Shown in pieces: positions 35,731-44,212 of a stretch of DNA of 64,000 nucleotides. The notes beneath the pieces were generated by a model. That model worked only from the letters and a program-made list of their open reading frames with translations. It was not told the DNA's origin and ran no database searches. The position numbers were made by a program, and so were the translations under genes. Numbering within the stretch: position 1 is the stretch's first letter; each line of letters starts with the position of its first letter. The stretch is from Pseudomonas sp. Marseille-Q3773 (lineage in GTDB: Bacteria; Pseudomonadota; Gammaproteobacteria; Pseudomonadales; Pseudomonadaceae). The DNA lies in the NCBI RefSeq assembly GCF_916618955.1, contig NZ_OU745390.1, positions 3,286,001 through 3,350,000 of the forward strand, given 5' to 3'.

Positions 35731-38022
35731 ATGATGAAACTGTCTTTGCTGGGCCTGGCCATGGGCCTTGCCAGTCAGGCGGCCCTCGCCGCCCCCTCCG
35801 CTCCACCCCTGCAGGACAAGCAGGCGTTCATCGACCATCTGATCAGCCAGATGACCGAAGCCGAGAAAATCGGCCAGCTGCGCCTGATCAGCATCAGTCC
35901 GGAAATGCCCAGGGAAAAGATCCGCGAGGAAATTGCCGCCGGGCGCATCGGCGGTACCTTCAACTCGCGTACTGCACCGGAAAACCGCCCCATGCAGGAC
36001 GCGGCCATGCGCAGCCGGCTGAAGATCCCGATGTTCTTCGCCTACGACACCGTTCACGGCGAGCGCACCATTTTCCCGATCGGGCTGGGCATGGCCGCGA
36101 CCTGGGACATGGACGCCGTGGCCAAGGTCGGCCGCACGGCCGCTATCGAAGCAGCCGCCGACGCCCTCGACATGACCTTCGCACCGATGGTCGACATCGC
36201 CCGTGACCCACGCTGGGGCCGCACCAGCGAAGGCTTTGGCGAAGACACCTACCTGACGTCGAAGATCGGCCAGGTCATGGTCCGCTCGTTCCAGGGCAGC
36301 AGCCCGGCCAACCCCGACAGCATCATGGCCATCGTCAAGCACTTCGCCCTGTACGGCGCCGTGGAAGGCGGGCGCGACTACAACACGGTCGATATGAGCC
36401 TGCCGAAGATGTACAACGATTACCTGCCGCCCTACCGCGCCGCGCTGGACGCCGGTGCTGGCGGGGTGATGGTGGCGCTGAACTCGATCAACGGCGTGCC
36501 GGCCACCTCCAACACCTGGCTGATGAATGACCTGCTGCGCAAGGAGTGGGGCTTCAAGGGCGTGACCATCAGCGACCACGGCGCCATCCAGGAGCTCATC
36601 CGCCACGGCGTCGCCCGCGACGGTCGCGAAGCCGCCAAGCTGGCGATCAAGGCCGGCATCGACATGAGCATGAACGACACCCTGTACGGTGAAGAGCTGC
36701 CAGGCTTGTTGAAGTCCGGCGAGGTGACCCAGCGCGAACTCGACCAGGCGGTGCGCGAAGTGCTGGGCGCCAAGTACGACATGGGCCTGTTCAAGGACCC
36801 CTACGTGCGCATCGGCAAGGCCGAAAACGACCTCAAGGACTATTACGGCAACGACCGCCTGCACCGCGAAGCCGCGCGTGACGTGGCGCGTCGCAGCCTG
36901 GTGCTGCTGGAAAACCGCAACCAGACCCTGCCGCTGAAAAAGGCCGGCACCATCGCCCTGGTCGGCCCATTGGCCGATGCGCCGATCGACATGATGGGCA
37001 GCTGGGCAGCCGACGGCCAGCCCAAGCACTCGGTGACCGTACGCGAAGGCCTGCGCCGCGCCGTCGAAGGCAAGGCCAGGCTGGTCTATGCCAAGGGCGC
37101 CAACGTCACCGGCAACAAGGCGATGTTCGACTACCTGAACTTCCTCAACTTCGATGCGCCCGAGATCGTCGACGATCCGCGCCCGCCTGCGGTGCTGATC
37201 GACGAAGCGGTGAAGGCAGCGCAGCAGTCTGACGTGGTAGTCGCAGTAGTCGGCGAATCGCGCGGCATGTCCCACGAGTCGTCGAGCCGCACCACCCTGG
37301 AAATCCCGGCCAGCCAGCGCGAGCTGATCAAGGCCCTGAAGGCCACCGGCAAGCCGCTGGTGCTGGTGCTGATGAATGGCCGCCCGCTGTCGATCAGCTG
37401 GGAGCGCGAGCAGGCTGATGCGATCCTCGAAACCTGGTTCGCCGGTACCGAAGGTGGCAATGCGATTGCCGACGTGCTGTTCGGCGACTACAACCCGTCC
37501 GGCAAGCTGGCCATAACCTTCCCGCGCTCGGTCGGGCAGATCCCGATGTACTACAACCACACCCGTATCGGTCGCCCCTTCACCCCGGGCAAACCGGGCA
37601 ACTACACCTCGCAGTACTTCGAGGAACCCAACGGCCCGCTGTATCCCTTCGGTTACGGCCTGAGCTACAGCAGCTTCGAGCTGTCGGGCCTGAAGCTGTC
37701 GAGCAAGGACCTCAAGCGTGGCGACACGCTGCAGGCCCAGGTGACGGTGAAGAACACCGGCAAGGTGGCCGGCGAGACCGTGGTGCAGCTGTACCTGCAG
37801 GATGTGTCGGCGTCGATGAGCCGGCCGGTCAAGGAGCTGAAGAACTTCCAGAAACTCATGCTCAAGCCGGGTGAGTCGCGCACCTTGAGCTTCCGCATCA
37901 GCGAGGAAGACCTGAAGTTCTACAATGGCCAGCTGCAGCGGGTGGCCGAGCCAGGCGAGTTCAATGTCCAGGTGGGGCTGGACTCCCAGGCGGTGCAGCA
38001 GCAGAGTTTCCAATTGCTGTAA
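35731..38022 (+). CDS. bglX: Periplasmic beta-glucosidase (GH3)
   Basis: A 763-residue secreted enzyme with a signal peptide (cut near ALA|APSAP). The GH3 N-terminal barrel includes the substrate loop KHFALYGAVEGGRDYNTVD, and the nucleophile Asp is in GVTISDHGAIQEL, near residue 281. The GH3 C-terminal domain and a C-terminal fibronectin III-like domain (VTVKNTGKVAGETVVQLYLQD) follow. It hydrolyses beta-glucosides such as cellobiose or beta-glucan fragments. Two ATGs are adjacent (35731, 35734) after weak GGA, and either may be used. Confidence 0.95.
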   Translation: MMKLSLLGLAMGLASQAALAAPSAPPLQDKQAFIDHLISQMTEAEKIGQLRLISISPEMPREKIREEIAAGRIGGTFNSRTAPENRPMQDAAMRSRLKIPMFFAYDTVHGERTIFPIGLGMAATWDMDAVAKVGRTAAIEAAADALDMTFAPMVDIARDPRWGRTSEGFGEDTYLTSKIGQVMVRSFQGSSPANPDSIMAIVKHFALYGAVEGGRDYNTVDMSLPKMYNDYLPPYRAALDAGAGGVMVALNSINGVPATSNTWLMNDLLRKEWGFKGVTISDHGAIQELIRHGVARDGREAAKLAIKAGIDMSMNDTLYGEELPGLLKSGEVTQRELDQAVREVLGAKYDMGLFKDPYVRIGKAENDLKDYYGNDRLHREAARDVARRSLVLLENRNQTLPLKKAGTIALVGPLADAPIDMMGSWAADGQPKHSVTVREGLRRAVEGKARLVYAKGANVTGNKAMFDYLNFLNFDAPEIVDDPRPPAVLIDEAVKAAQQSDVVVAVVGESRGMSHESSSRTTLEIPASQRELIKALKATGKPLVLVLMNGRPLSISWEREQADAILETWFAGTEGGNAIADVLFGDYNPSGKLAITFPRSVGQIPMYYNHTRIGRPFTPGKPGNYTSQYFEEPNGPLYPFGYGLSYSSFELSGLKLSSKDLKRGDTLQAQVTVKNTGKVAGETVVQLYLQDVSASMSRPVKELKNFQKLMLKPGESRTLSFRISEEDLKFYNGQLQRVAEPGEFNVQVGLDSQAVQQQSFQLL

Positions 38023-38035
38023 CTGAGTCGCCTGT

Positions 38036-38073
38036 GCCGGCCCTTTCGCGGGTACCCCCGCGAAGAGGCCGGC
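38036..38073. repeat. REP element after bglX
   Basis: GCCGGCC and GGCCGGC flank an inner stem TTTCGCGGG / CCCGCGAA. This is the best-formed REP element of the window, lying between bglX and the sensor kinase gene, and it may also end bglX transcription. Confidence 0.8.
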
Positions 38074-38103
38074 CCCGATATCCCAACCACCCGGATCCAC
38101 CCC

Positions 38104-39861
38104 ATGGCCTTTTCCTTTCGCGCCCTGCGTCTGGGCCTGATCACGCTGCTGATCGTGCTGGGCACCGCCCTCAGCGCCGGCTGGGCCATGCACCAGGCCA
38201 AGCGCCAGGCCATGGCCGCCGACGCGCGGCGCGCCAGCCAGCAGTTGGGCCTTTACGCCAATGCCCTGCACACCCTGATTGACCGTTACCGCGCGCTGCC
38301 CGCCGTGCTTGCGCTGGACCCGGAGCTGGTCGCCGCCCTGCAGGGTCCGGTCAGCGAACCGCTGCAGGACGCCCTGAACCGCAAGCTCGAGCGCATCAAT
38401 GGCGCGGCCAACTCCTCCACCCTCGAACTGCTCGACCGCACCGGCCTGGCCATCGCTGCCAGCAACTGGCGCCTGCCCAGCAGCTACGTGGGTTCCAACT
38501 ACGGCTTCCGGCCCTACTTCAAGCAAGCCCGCAGCCAGGGCAGTGGCCGCTTCTACGCCGTCGGCGTGACCAGCGGAGTACCGGGCTACTTCCTCGCCAG
38601 CGCAGTGAACGATGAGCACGGGCGTTTCCTCGGCGCGATGGTGGTGAAGCTGGAGTTTCCCGAACTGGAACGCGAGTGGCGCCAGGGCAGCGATATCCTG
38701 CTGGTCAGCGACGCCCGTGGCATCACTTTCATCGCCAACCAGGACGGCTGGCGCTACCGCGAGCTGCAGCCGCTCACTGGCGCCGACCGCGCCGAGCTGG
38801 CCGAAACCCGTCAGTACGACAAGCACCCGCTGGTTCCACTACAGCATGAGGTGCTGACCCGCTTTGCCGAAAACAGCACCCTCAGCCGCGTGCATGGCCC
38901 GGCGGGCACGGGTGAATACCTGTGGGAAAGCCTGCCGCTGGGCAGCGAAGCCTGGACCTTGCACCTGCTGCGCAAGCCACAGGTGGTGGCCGACGGCCGT
39001 AATGCGGCCCTGGCCGCCGCCGCCGTGTGGCTGAGCCTGGTGTTCGCCGCCCTGTTCCTCAGCCAGCGCCTGCGCCTGGCTCGCCTGCGCCAGCGCAGCC
39101 GGGAAGAGCTCAAGCGCCAGGTCGAAGAGCGCACCCGCGAGCTGCGCACAGCCCAGGAGGGCCTGGTGCAATCGGCCAAACTGGCCGCGCTGGGGCAGAT
39201 GTCGGCGGCCATGGCCCACGAGATCAACCAGCCACTGACCACCCAGCGCATGCAGCTGGAAACCCTGCGCCTGCTGCTTGATCATGGCCGCTACGACGAA
39301 GCGCGCCAGGCCCTGGAACCGCTGGAGCAGATGCTCACGCGCATGGCTGCGCTCACCGGCCACCTGAAAACCTTCGCCCGCAATAGCCCGGTCGGGCTGC
39401 GCGAGCGCCTCGACCTGGCCACCGTGGTTGACCAGGCCCTGGACCTGCTGGACGCGCGAATGCGCAGCGAAGCGGTGGATGTGGCCCTGTACCTGGCGCG
39501 CCCGGCCTGGGTACGCGGCGATGCCATTCGCCTCGAGCAGGTGCTGATCAACCTGCTGCGCAACGCCCTCGACGCCATGGCCGACAAGCGCTACAAACGC
39601 CTGGAGATCCGCATCGAGCCCGACGGCGAGCTGTGGCGCCTGAGTGTGCTGGATTCCGGCGGCGGCATTGACGAGGCCAACCTGGCCAAGGTCTTCGACC
39701 CGTTCTTCACCACCAAGCCGGTGGGTGAAGGCCTGGGACTCGGCCTGGCCATTTCCTATGGCATCGTCCATGAGGCGGGTGGCCAGCTGCAGGCCGAAAA
39801 CCTGCCCGGCGGCGCGCGCCTCAGCCTTACCCTGCCCCGAGACCTGGAGCCTGTATGTTGA
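38104..39861 (+). CDS. DctB-like sensor histidine kinase (MifS-like)
   Basis: A 585-residue membrane sensor. Helices at residues 10-30 and about 300-318 enclose a large periplasmic double-Cache-type sensor domain. A coiled coil (RLRQRSREELKRQVEERTRELRTAQEGL) leads to the H-box MAHEINQPL (His near residue 372), then an N-box (LINLLRNALDAM) and G-boxes (LDSGGGIDE, GLGLGLAISYGI). This layout is that of DctB and of MifS, which controls 2-oxoglutarate uptake in P. aeruginosa. The adjacent permease gene supports a C4/C5-dicarboxylate ligand. Confidence 0.85.
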   Translation: MAFSFRALRLGLITLLIVLGTALSAGWAMHQAKRQAMAADARRASQQLGLYANALHTLIDRYRALPAVLALDPELVAALQGPVSEPLQDALNRKLERINGAANSSTLELLDRTGLAIAASNWRLPSSYVGSNYGFRPYFKQARSQGSGRFYAVGVTSGVPGYFLASAVNDEHGRFLGAMVVKLEFPELEREWRQGSDILLVSDARGITFIANQDGWRYRELQPLTGADRAELAETRQYDKHPLVPLQHEVLTRFAENSTLSRVHGPAGTGEYLWESLPLGSEAWTLHLLRKPQVVADGRNAALAAAAVWLSLVFAALFLSQRLRLARLRQRSREELKRQVEERTRELRTAQEGLVQSAKLAALGQMSAAMAHEINQPLTTQRMQLETLRLLLDHGRYDEARQALEPLEQMLTRMAALTGHLKTFARNSPVGLRERLDLATVVDQALDLLDARMRSEAVDVALYLARPAWVRGDAIRLEQVLINLLRNALDAMADKRYKRLEIRIEPDGELWRLSVLDSGGGIDEANLAKVFDPFFTTKPVGEGLGLGLAISYGIVHEAGGQLQAENLPGGARLSLTLPRDLEPVC

Positions 39862-41189
39862 ATTCGGTGATGGTTGTCGACGATGAAGCCAGTATCCGCA
39901 CGGCGGTCGAACAATGGCTGAGCCTGTCCGGCTTCAGCGTGCAGTTGTTCGCCCGCGCCGAAGAATGCCTGGCGCACCTGCCACGGCATTTTCCCGGGGT
40001 GGTCATCAGCGATGTGCGCATGCCCGGCATGGATGGCCTGCAACTGCTCGAACGCCTGCAGGCCGACGACCCCGACCTGCCGGTCATCCTGCTGACCGGC
40101 CACGGCGACGTGCCCATGGCGGTGGAAGCCATGCGCAGCGGGGCCTACGACTTCCTGGAAAAACCCTTCACCCCGCAACACCTGCTGGGCAGCCTGCGCC
40201 GCGCCCTGGAAAAACGCCAGCTGGTGCTGGAGAACCGCAGGCTGCACGAGCAGGCCGACCTCAAGTCGCGCTTGGAAGGCACGCTGCTGGGTATGTCCCA
40301 GGGCCTGCAACAGCTGCGTCGGCAAGTGCTGGACCTGGCCAACCTGCCAGTCAATGTACTGATCCGTGGCGAAACCGGCAGCGGCAAGGAGCGCGTGGCC
40401 CGCTGCCTGCACGATTTCGGCCCGCGCGCGGGCAAGCCGTTTGTCGCCCTCAATTGCGCGGCCATCCCCGAAGCGCTGTTCGAGGCCGAACTGTTCGGCC
40501 ATGAAAGCGGCGCCTTCACCGGGGCCCAGGGCAAACGCATCGGCAAACTGGAATATGCCAACGGTGGCACGGTGTTCCTCGACGAAATCGAGAGCATGCC
40601 GCTGGCGCAGCAGGCCAAGCTGTTGCGGGTCATCCAGGAGCAGAAGCTGGAGCGGCTGGGGGCCAACCAGAGCATCGCCGTCGACCTGCGCATCATCGCC
40701 GCGACCAAGCCCGACCTGCTCGAGGAAGCCCGCGCCGGGCGTTTCCGCGAAGACCTGGCCTATCGCCTGAACGTGGCCGAGCTGCGCCTGGCGCCGCTGC
40801 GTGAGCGGCGTGAGGATATCCCACTGCTGTTCGAGCACTTTGCCCGTGCCGCTGCGGAAAAGCTTGGCCGTGTGACGCCGCCCTTGTCGGGCACGCAACT
40901 GGCGCAGTTGCTGGCGCATGACTGGCCGGGCAATGTGCGCGAACTGGCCAATGCGGCGGAACGCCACGCCTTGGGGTTGGGCTCGCCGAGCAGCGAGGCG
41001 GCGCCGGCCGGGCAGTCGCTGAGCGGGCAAATGGAAGCGTTCGAGGCGCAATGTCTGCGGGCGGCGCTGCGCCAGCATGGCGGCGAGATCAAGGCAGTGA
41101 TGGAGGCTTTGCAACTGCCTCGGCGCACCCTCAACGAGAAGATGCAGCGGCACGGGTTGGTGCGTGAGGACTTTATCGGGCGGGAATGA
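39855..41189 (+). CDS. DctD-like sigma-54 response regulator (MifR-like)
   Basis: A 444-residue NtrC-type activator. It has a receiver domain with phospho-acceptor D53 (VVISDVRMPG), then a sigma-54 AAA+ domain with Walker A GETGSGKER, the sigma-54 contact loop GAFTGA (residues 219-224) and GGTVFLDEIESMP. A Fis-type helix-turn-helix closes it (QHGGEIKAVMEALQLPRRTLNEKMQ). It overlaps the kinase gene by seven bases (ATGTTGA). The sigma-54 promoter of the next gene is its probable target. Confidence 0.9.
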   Translation: MLNSVMVVDDEASIRTAVEQWLSLSGFSVQLFARAEECLAHLPRHFPGVVISDVRMPGMDGLQLLERLQADDPDLPVILLTGHGDVPMAVEAMRSGAYDFLEKPFTPQHLLGSLRRALEKRQLVLENRRLHEQADLKSRLEGTLLGMSQGLQQLRRQVLDLANLPVNVLIRGETGSGKERVARCLHDFGPRAGKPFVALNCAAIPEALFEAELFGHESGAFTGAQGKRIGKLEYANGGTVFLDEIESMPLAQQAKLLRVIQEQKLERLGANQSIAVDLRIIAATKPDLLEEARAGRFREDLAYRLNVAELRLAPLRERREDIPLLFEHFARAAAEKLGRVTPPLSGTQLAQLLAHDWPGNVRELANAAERHALGLGSPSSEAAPAGQSLSGQMEAFEAQCLRAALRQHGGEIKAVMEALQLPRRTLNEKMQRHGLVREDFIGRE

Positions 41190-41205
41190 GCGGAAATCCG
41201 CTCAT
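41186..41205. promoter_or_regulatory. 20-bp palindrome, candidate activator site
   Basis: ATGAGCGGA and TCCGCTCAT are perfect mirror arms around AA, overlapping the stop codon of the sigma-54 regulator gene. It lies about 190 bp before the sigma-54 promoter of the permease gene, a normal distance for an enhancer-bound activator. It could alternatively be a plain transcript-end hairpin. Confidence 0.5.
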
Positions 41206-41390
41206 CCATTTGCTCGAGTAAGCAAAAAACCGCTCACAGCGAGGTTCTTTTGAGGCTGCGTTGCGGCTTTTGGTGGGCCCGCCTGCTCCCCACTGAAAAA
41301 TGCGCGCCCCAAACGTGACGCGGTCCGCCGCAGGAACGGGCGGGTCCGCGAAAGGCCGAGCGCCCCCATCTGGATCACCACGCACCCATT

Positions 41391-41407
41391 TGGCACACCT
41401 TCTGCAA
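41391..41407 (+). promoter_or_regulatory. Sigma-54 promoter for the 2-oxoacid permease gene
   Basis: TGGCAC (41391-41396) and TCTGCAA (41401-41407) place GG and GC exactly ten bases apart, the diagnostic -24/-12 spacing. The ATG of the permease is 60 bases downstream. An NtrC-family activator gene lies immediately upstream, so the promoter has a natural regulator. Confidence 0.85.
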
Positions 41408-41466
41408 TTGCCTGTGCAAGTCGCGCCTCGGCGCGCTCCACAAAAACAACGAGAAGGTATCCCCTG

Positions 41467-42786
41467 ATGGATAACGCCACCACCCTGCCCGCCGGGGCGG
41501 CCACTGCGCCCGCCGCGGAAAAAACCACCGCCAGCCGCCTGAAGTCGATCTTCAGCGGGTCCATCGGCAACATGGTCGAATGGTACGACTGGTACGTCTA
41601 CGCAGCGTTTTCGCTGTACTTCGCCAAGGCCTTCTTCCCGGCCGGCGACGCCACCGCACAACTGCTCAATACCGCCGCGATCTTCGCCGTGGGCTTCCTC
41701 ATGCGCCCGATCGGTGGCTGGCTGATGGGCCTGTACGCCGACCGCAAAGGCCGCAAGGCCGCGCTGATGGCTTCGGTGCTGCTGATGTGTGCCGGCTCGC
41801 TGGTCATCGCCCTGACCCCGGGCTACGAAACCATCGGCGTCGCCGCGCCGATCCTGCTGGTCGTCGCACGCCTGATGCAGGGCCTGTCGGTGGGCGGCGA
41901 GTACGGCACCTCGGCCACCTACCTCAGCGAGATGGCCAGCAAGGACCGCCGTGGCTTCTTCTCCAGCTTCCAGTACGTGACGCTGATCTCCGGCCAGCTC
42001 ATCGCCCTGGCGGTGCTGATCGTCCTGCAGCAGACCCTGACCACCGAGCAACTGTATGCCTGGGGCTGGCGCGTACCCTTCGTGATCGGCGCGCTGTGCG
42101 CCGTGGTGGCCCTGTACCTGCGTCGCGGCATGGAAGAAACCGCCTCCTTCACCAAGAAGGAAAAGGCCAAGGAAAGCCTGATGCGCACCCTGCTGCGGCA
42201 TCCCAAGGAGCTGATGACCGTGGTCGGCCTGACCATGGGCGGGACCCTGGCCTTCTACACCTACACCACCTACATGCAGAAGTACCTGGTCAACACCGTG
42301 GGCATGAGCATCAGCGACTCGACCACCATCTCGGCCGCCACGCTGTTCCTGTTCATGTGCCTGCAGCCTGTGATCGGCGGGCTGTCCGACAAGATCGGCC
42401 GCCGCCCGATCCTGATTGCCTTCGGGGTACTCGGCACCCTGTTCACCGTACCGATCCTCAGTACCCTGCACACCATCCAGACCTGGTGGGGCGCGTTCTT
42501 CCTGATCATGGCAGCATTGTTCATCGTCAGCGGCTACACCTCGATCAACGCCGTGGTCAAAGCCGAGCTGTTCCCCACCGAAATCCGCGCCCTGGGCGTA
42601 GGCCTGCCGTACGCCCTGACCGTGTCGATCTTCGGCGGCACCGCCGAGTACGTGGCCCTGTGGTTCAAGAGCATTGGCCTGGAAAGCGGTTTCTACTGGT
42701 ATGTCACCGCCTGCATCGCCTGCTCGCTGCTGGTATACGCAACCATGAAAGACACCAAGCAGCACTCGCGAATTACCACCGAATGA
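41467..42786 (+). CDS. kgtP: MFS dicarboxylate/2-oxoglutarate permease, KgtP type
   Basis: A 439-residue transporter with 12 predicted helices of the metabolite:H+ symporter branch of MFS. It opens GNMVEWYDWYVYAAFSLYFAKAFFP, has the loop 2-3 motif GLYADRKGRKAAL and ARLMQGLSVGGEYGTSATYLSEMA, and loop 8-9 GLSDKIGRRPIL, all as in KgtP/PcaT. The sigma-54 promoter and the upstream MifSR-like pair support 2-oxoglutarate as substrate. The substrate is inferred. Confidence 0.85.
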   Translation: MDNATTLPAGAATAPAAEKTTASRLKSIFSGSIGNMVEWYDWYVYAAFSLYFAKAFFPAGDATAQLLNTAAIFAVGFLMRPIGGWLMGLYADRKGRKAALMASVLLMCAGSLVIALTPGYETIGVAAPILLVVARLMQGLSVGGEYGTSATYLSEMASKDRRGFFSSFQYVTLISGQLIALAVLIVLQQTLTTEQLYAWGWRVPFVIGALCAVVALYLRRGMEETASFTKKEKAKESLMRTLLRHPKELMTVVGLTMGGTLAFYTYTTYMQKYLVNTVGMSISDSTTISAATLFLFMCLQPVIGGLSDKIGRRPILIAFGVLGTLFTVPILSTLHTIQTWWGAFFLIMAALFIVSGYTSINAVVKAELFPTEIRALGVGLPYALTVSIFGGTAEYVALWFKSIGLESGFYWYVTACIACSLLVYATMKDTKQHSRITTE

Positions 42787-42807
42787 GCGTGAGCTTGCCG
42801 TAATAAG

Positions 42808-42845
42808 GAAGGGCGCACCGTTCGCGGGGCGCCCTTCTTCTTTCG
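42808..42845 (+). terminator. Terminator after the permease gene
   Basis: GAAGGGCGC (42808-42816) pairs with GCGCCCTTC (42829-42837), followed by TTCTTTC. It is an intrinsic terminator 22 bp after the stop. Confidence 0.8.
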
Positions 42846-42879
42846 TCATTCACTGTGCACCGAGCTTTCATCGCCCAGC

Positions 42880-43509
42880 TCAGGACATCCCCAACGCCTG
42901 ACGCGGTTCCCGGCGCTGGTACCAGGTAGCCATCAGCACCAGTAGCAGCAGCACCCCGCCCAACACTGCCGAAGAACCGACGGTGCCGAAGTCGAGGCCG
43001 CCCTTGGCATACGGCTTGGTGAGGAAATCACCCAGGGTTGCGCCGAACGGACGGGTAAGCACGAAGGCCACCCAGAACAACACCACACCCGGGACGCGCG
43101 TCCAGTAGCGGGCCACCACCACCAGAGCGATGGCGCTGCCGATCAGCAGGGCGCCGCCGGCAAAGCCGAGACCCGAGTCATCTGCCAGGTAATCGCCCAG
43201 GGCAGTGCCCAGCGTGTTGGAAAACAATATCGCCACCCAGTAGAACAGCTCACCCGCACGGTTCCTGATGCGGGTGACGTCCAGCGGATTGCCGCTCAGG
43301 CGCCAGGCCAGGAAGGTCAGCAGCAGGATGCCGATGAGCAGCGCCGACCCCGCGGCGTAGCCCAGGCCGAGGGTGCGGTCCATGAAGTCGGACATGGTGG
43401 TGCCGGCGGTGCTGGTGGAGAGGATCACCAGCCAGTACAGCATCGGGTGGTAGCGGTGAAAAATGCGTTGGCCTGCCTTGGATGACAGGTCTTCATTTTT
43501 AACGTCCCA
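42880..43509 (-). pseudogene. 5'-truncated COG4705-type membrane protein
   Basis: From the first ATG (43443) the product is 187 residues with six or so helices. These fall in three similar segments: LYWLVILSTSTAGTTMSDFMDRTLGLGY, FYWVAILFSNTLGTALGDYLADDSGLGF, LFWVAFVLTRPFGATLGDFLTKPYAKGG. Family members are about 250 residues with four such segments. The frame remains open upstream to about 43509, and its translation (QRIFHRYHP before the Met) reads like the family's first linker. A stop then follows, and no first segment is found. I therefore read it as a gene that lost its 5' end. A shortened product from 43443 is still possible. Confidence 0.6.
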
Positions 43510-43614
43510 TTAATTCTTCGCTTCCAAGCTGCAATGGCTGGCAGGACGTTGCCGCGCCGGCAGCGCGTCAGGGGGCATGAACACTGCCGGCTCAAAATAG
43601 GCGCAGGCAAACAC

Positions 43615-43667
43615 ATCTAATAAACAGATATTTAAACGCTATTTTTTGCGCTTTTATATCTAATAAA
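43615..43667 (+). promoter_or_regulatory. AT-rich promoter region of the repeat-peptide gene
   Basis: ATCTAATAAA occurs twice (43615-43624 and 43658-43667), 43 bp apart, in a stretch much richer in A and T than its surroundings. The second copy contains a TAATAA that could be a -10, with TTGCGC (43646) upstream. The gene starts at 43728 after a TGGAG ribosome site. Confidence 0.45.
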
Positions 43668-43727
43668 TCGGCGTAGCATCAATCCCATAGAAACAAGCAA
43701 CCTCTCAAACCTACTGGAGCAACGACC

Positions 43728-44093
43728 ATGAAAAACCAACTGATCCTCACCTTGGCCCTCTCGGTTTTCGCCGCTGGCGCCTTTGCCGAAGATGGCTTCA
43801 ACCGCACCAACGCTCACACCTTCGCAGCGGCACAGAGCCAATCCGCGACCTACGCTGAAGATGGTTTCGACCGTACTGGCGGCCAGCGCTTCGCCGAAGA
43901 TGGCTTCGACCGCACCGGCGGCCAGCGCTTCGCCGAAGATGGTTTCGACCGCACCGGCGGCCAGCGCTTCGCCGAAGATGGCTTCGACCGCACCGGCGGC
44001 CAGCGCTTCGCCGAAGATGGCTTCGACCGCACCGGCGGCCAGCGCTTCGCCGAAGATGGCTTCGACCGCACCGACGCCCACCGCATCAGCTGA
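43728..44093 (+). CDS. Secreted tandem-repeat peptide (AEDGFDRTGGQRF repeats)
   Basis: A 121-residue precursor. A clean signal peptide (LILTLALSVFAAGAFA|ED) is followed by seven AEDGF units. The first is degenerate (AEDGFNRTNAHTF) and separated by a Q/S/A linker; five perfect 13-residue AEDGFDRTGGQRF units follow, and the last ends DAHRIS. The DNA repeat is 39 bp with only scattered third-position changes, so it expanded recently. There is no Cys and no known domain. The architecture recalls small pseudomonad secreted proteins with [A/V]EGGxDRT repeats of unknown function. A hairpin terminator follows. Confidence 0.8.
   Translation: MKNQLILTLALSVFAAGAFAEDGFNRTNAHTFAAAQSQSATYAEDGFDRTGGQRFAEDGFDRTGGQRFAEDGFDRTGGQRFAEDGFDRTGGQRFAEDGFDRTGGQRFAEDGFDRTDAHRIS
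43855..44076 (+). repeat. 39-bp tandem DNA repeat inside the secreted peptide gene
   Basis: Five near-identical 39-bp units plus a partial sixth encode AEDGFDRTGGQRF. Differences between units are mostly single synonymous changes (GGC/GGT, TTC). Such a repeat can change copy number by slippage or recombination without shifting frame. Confidence 0.9.
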
Positions 44094-44112
44094 TCCACTG
44101 ATACGCGCTACC

Positions 44113-44135
44113 AGCCCGGCTTCGGCCGGGCTTGA
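44113..44135 (+). terminator. Terminator after the repeat-peptide gene
   Basis: AGCCCGGC (44113-44120) and GCCGGGCT (44125-44132) close a TTCG tetraloop, followed by TGATCATTT. Confidence 0.75.
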
Positions 44136-44212
44136 TCATTTGCAGGCGAGCACAGGCTTGGCACACTAGGCGTCTTGTCCACCAGGAGGTAGGGCCAGCA
44201 AGCCCAGCACAG

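Noticed and set aside
34927..38826. A 1299-codon open frame on the minus strand through bglX and the sensor kinase
   Set aside because: Antisense to two well-supported genes; only the last 205 codons (TPM protein) have family motifs and a proper start. High GC leaves long antisense frames open.
43855..44076. CRISPR array
   Set aside because: The units are directly abutting 39-bp coding repeats without spacers, and no cas genes are present.
43640..44098. Frames encoding other repeats (e.g. SSAKRWPPVRSKP) in and opposite the repeat-peptide gene
   Set aside because: They are the same 39-bp DNA repeat read in other frames; only the signal-peptide frame has a ribosome site and secretion signal.
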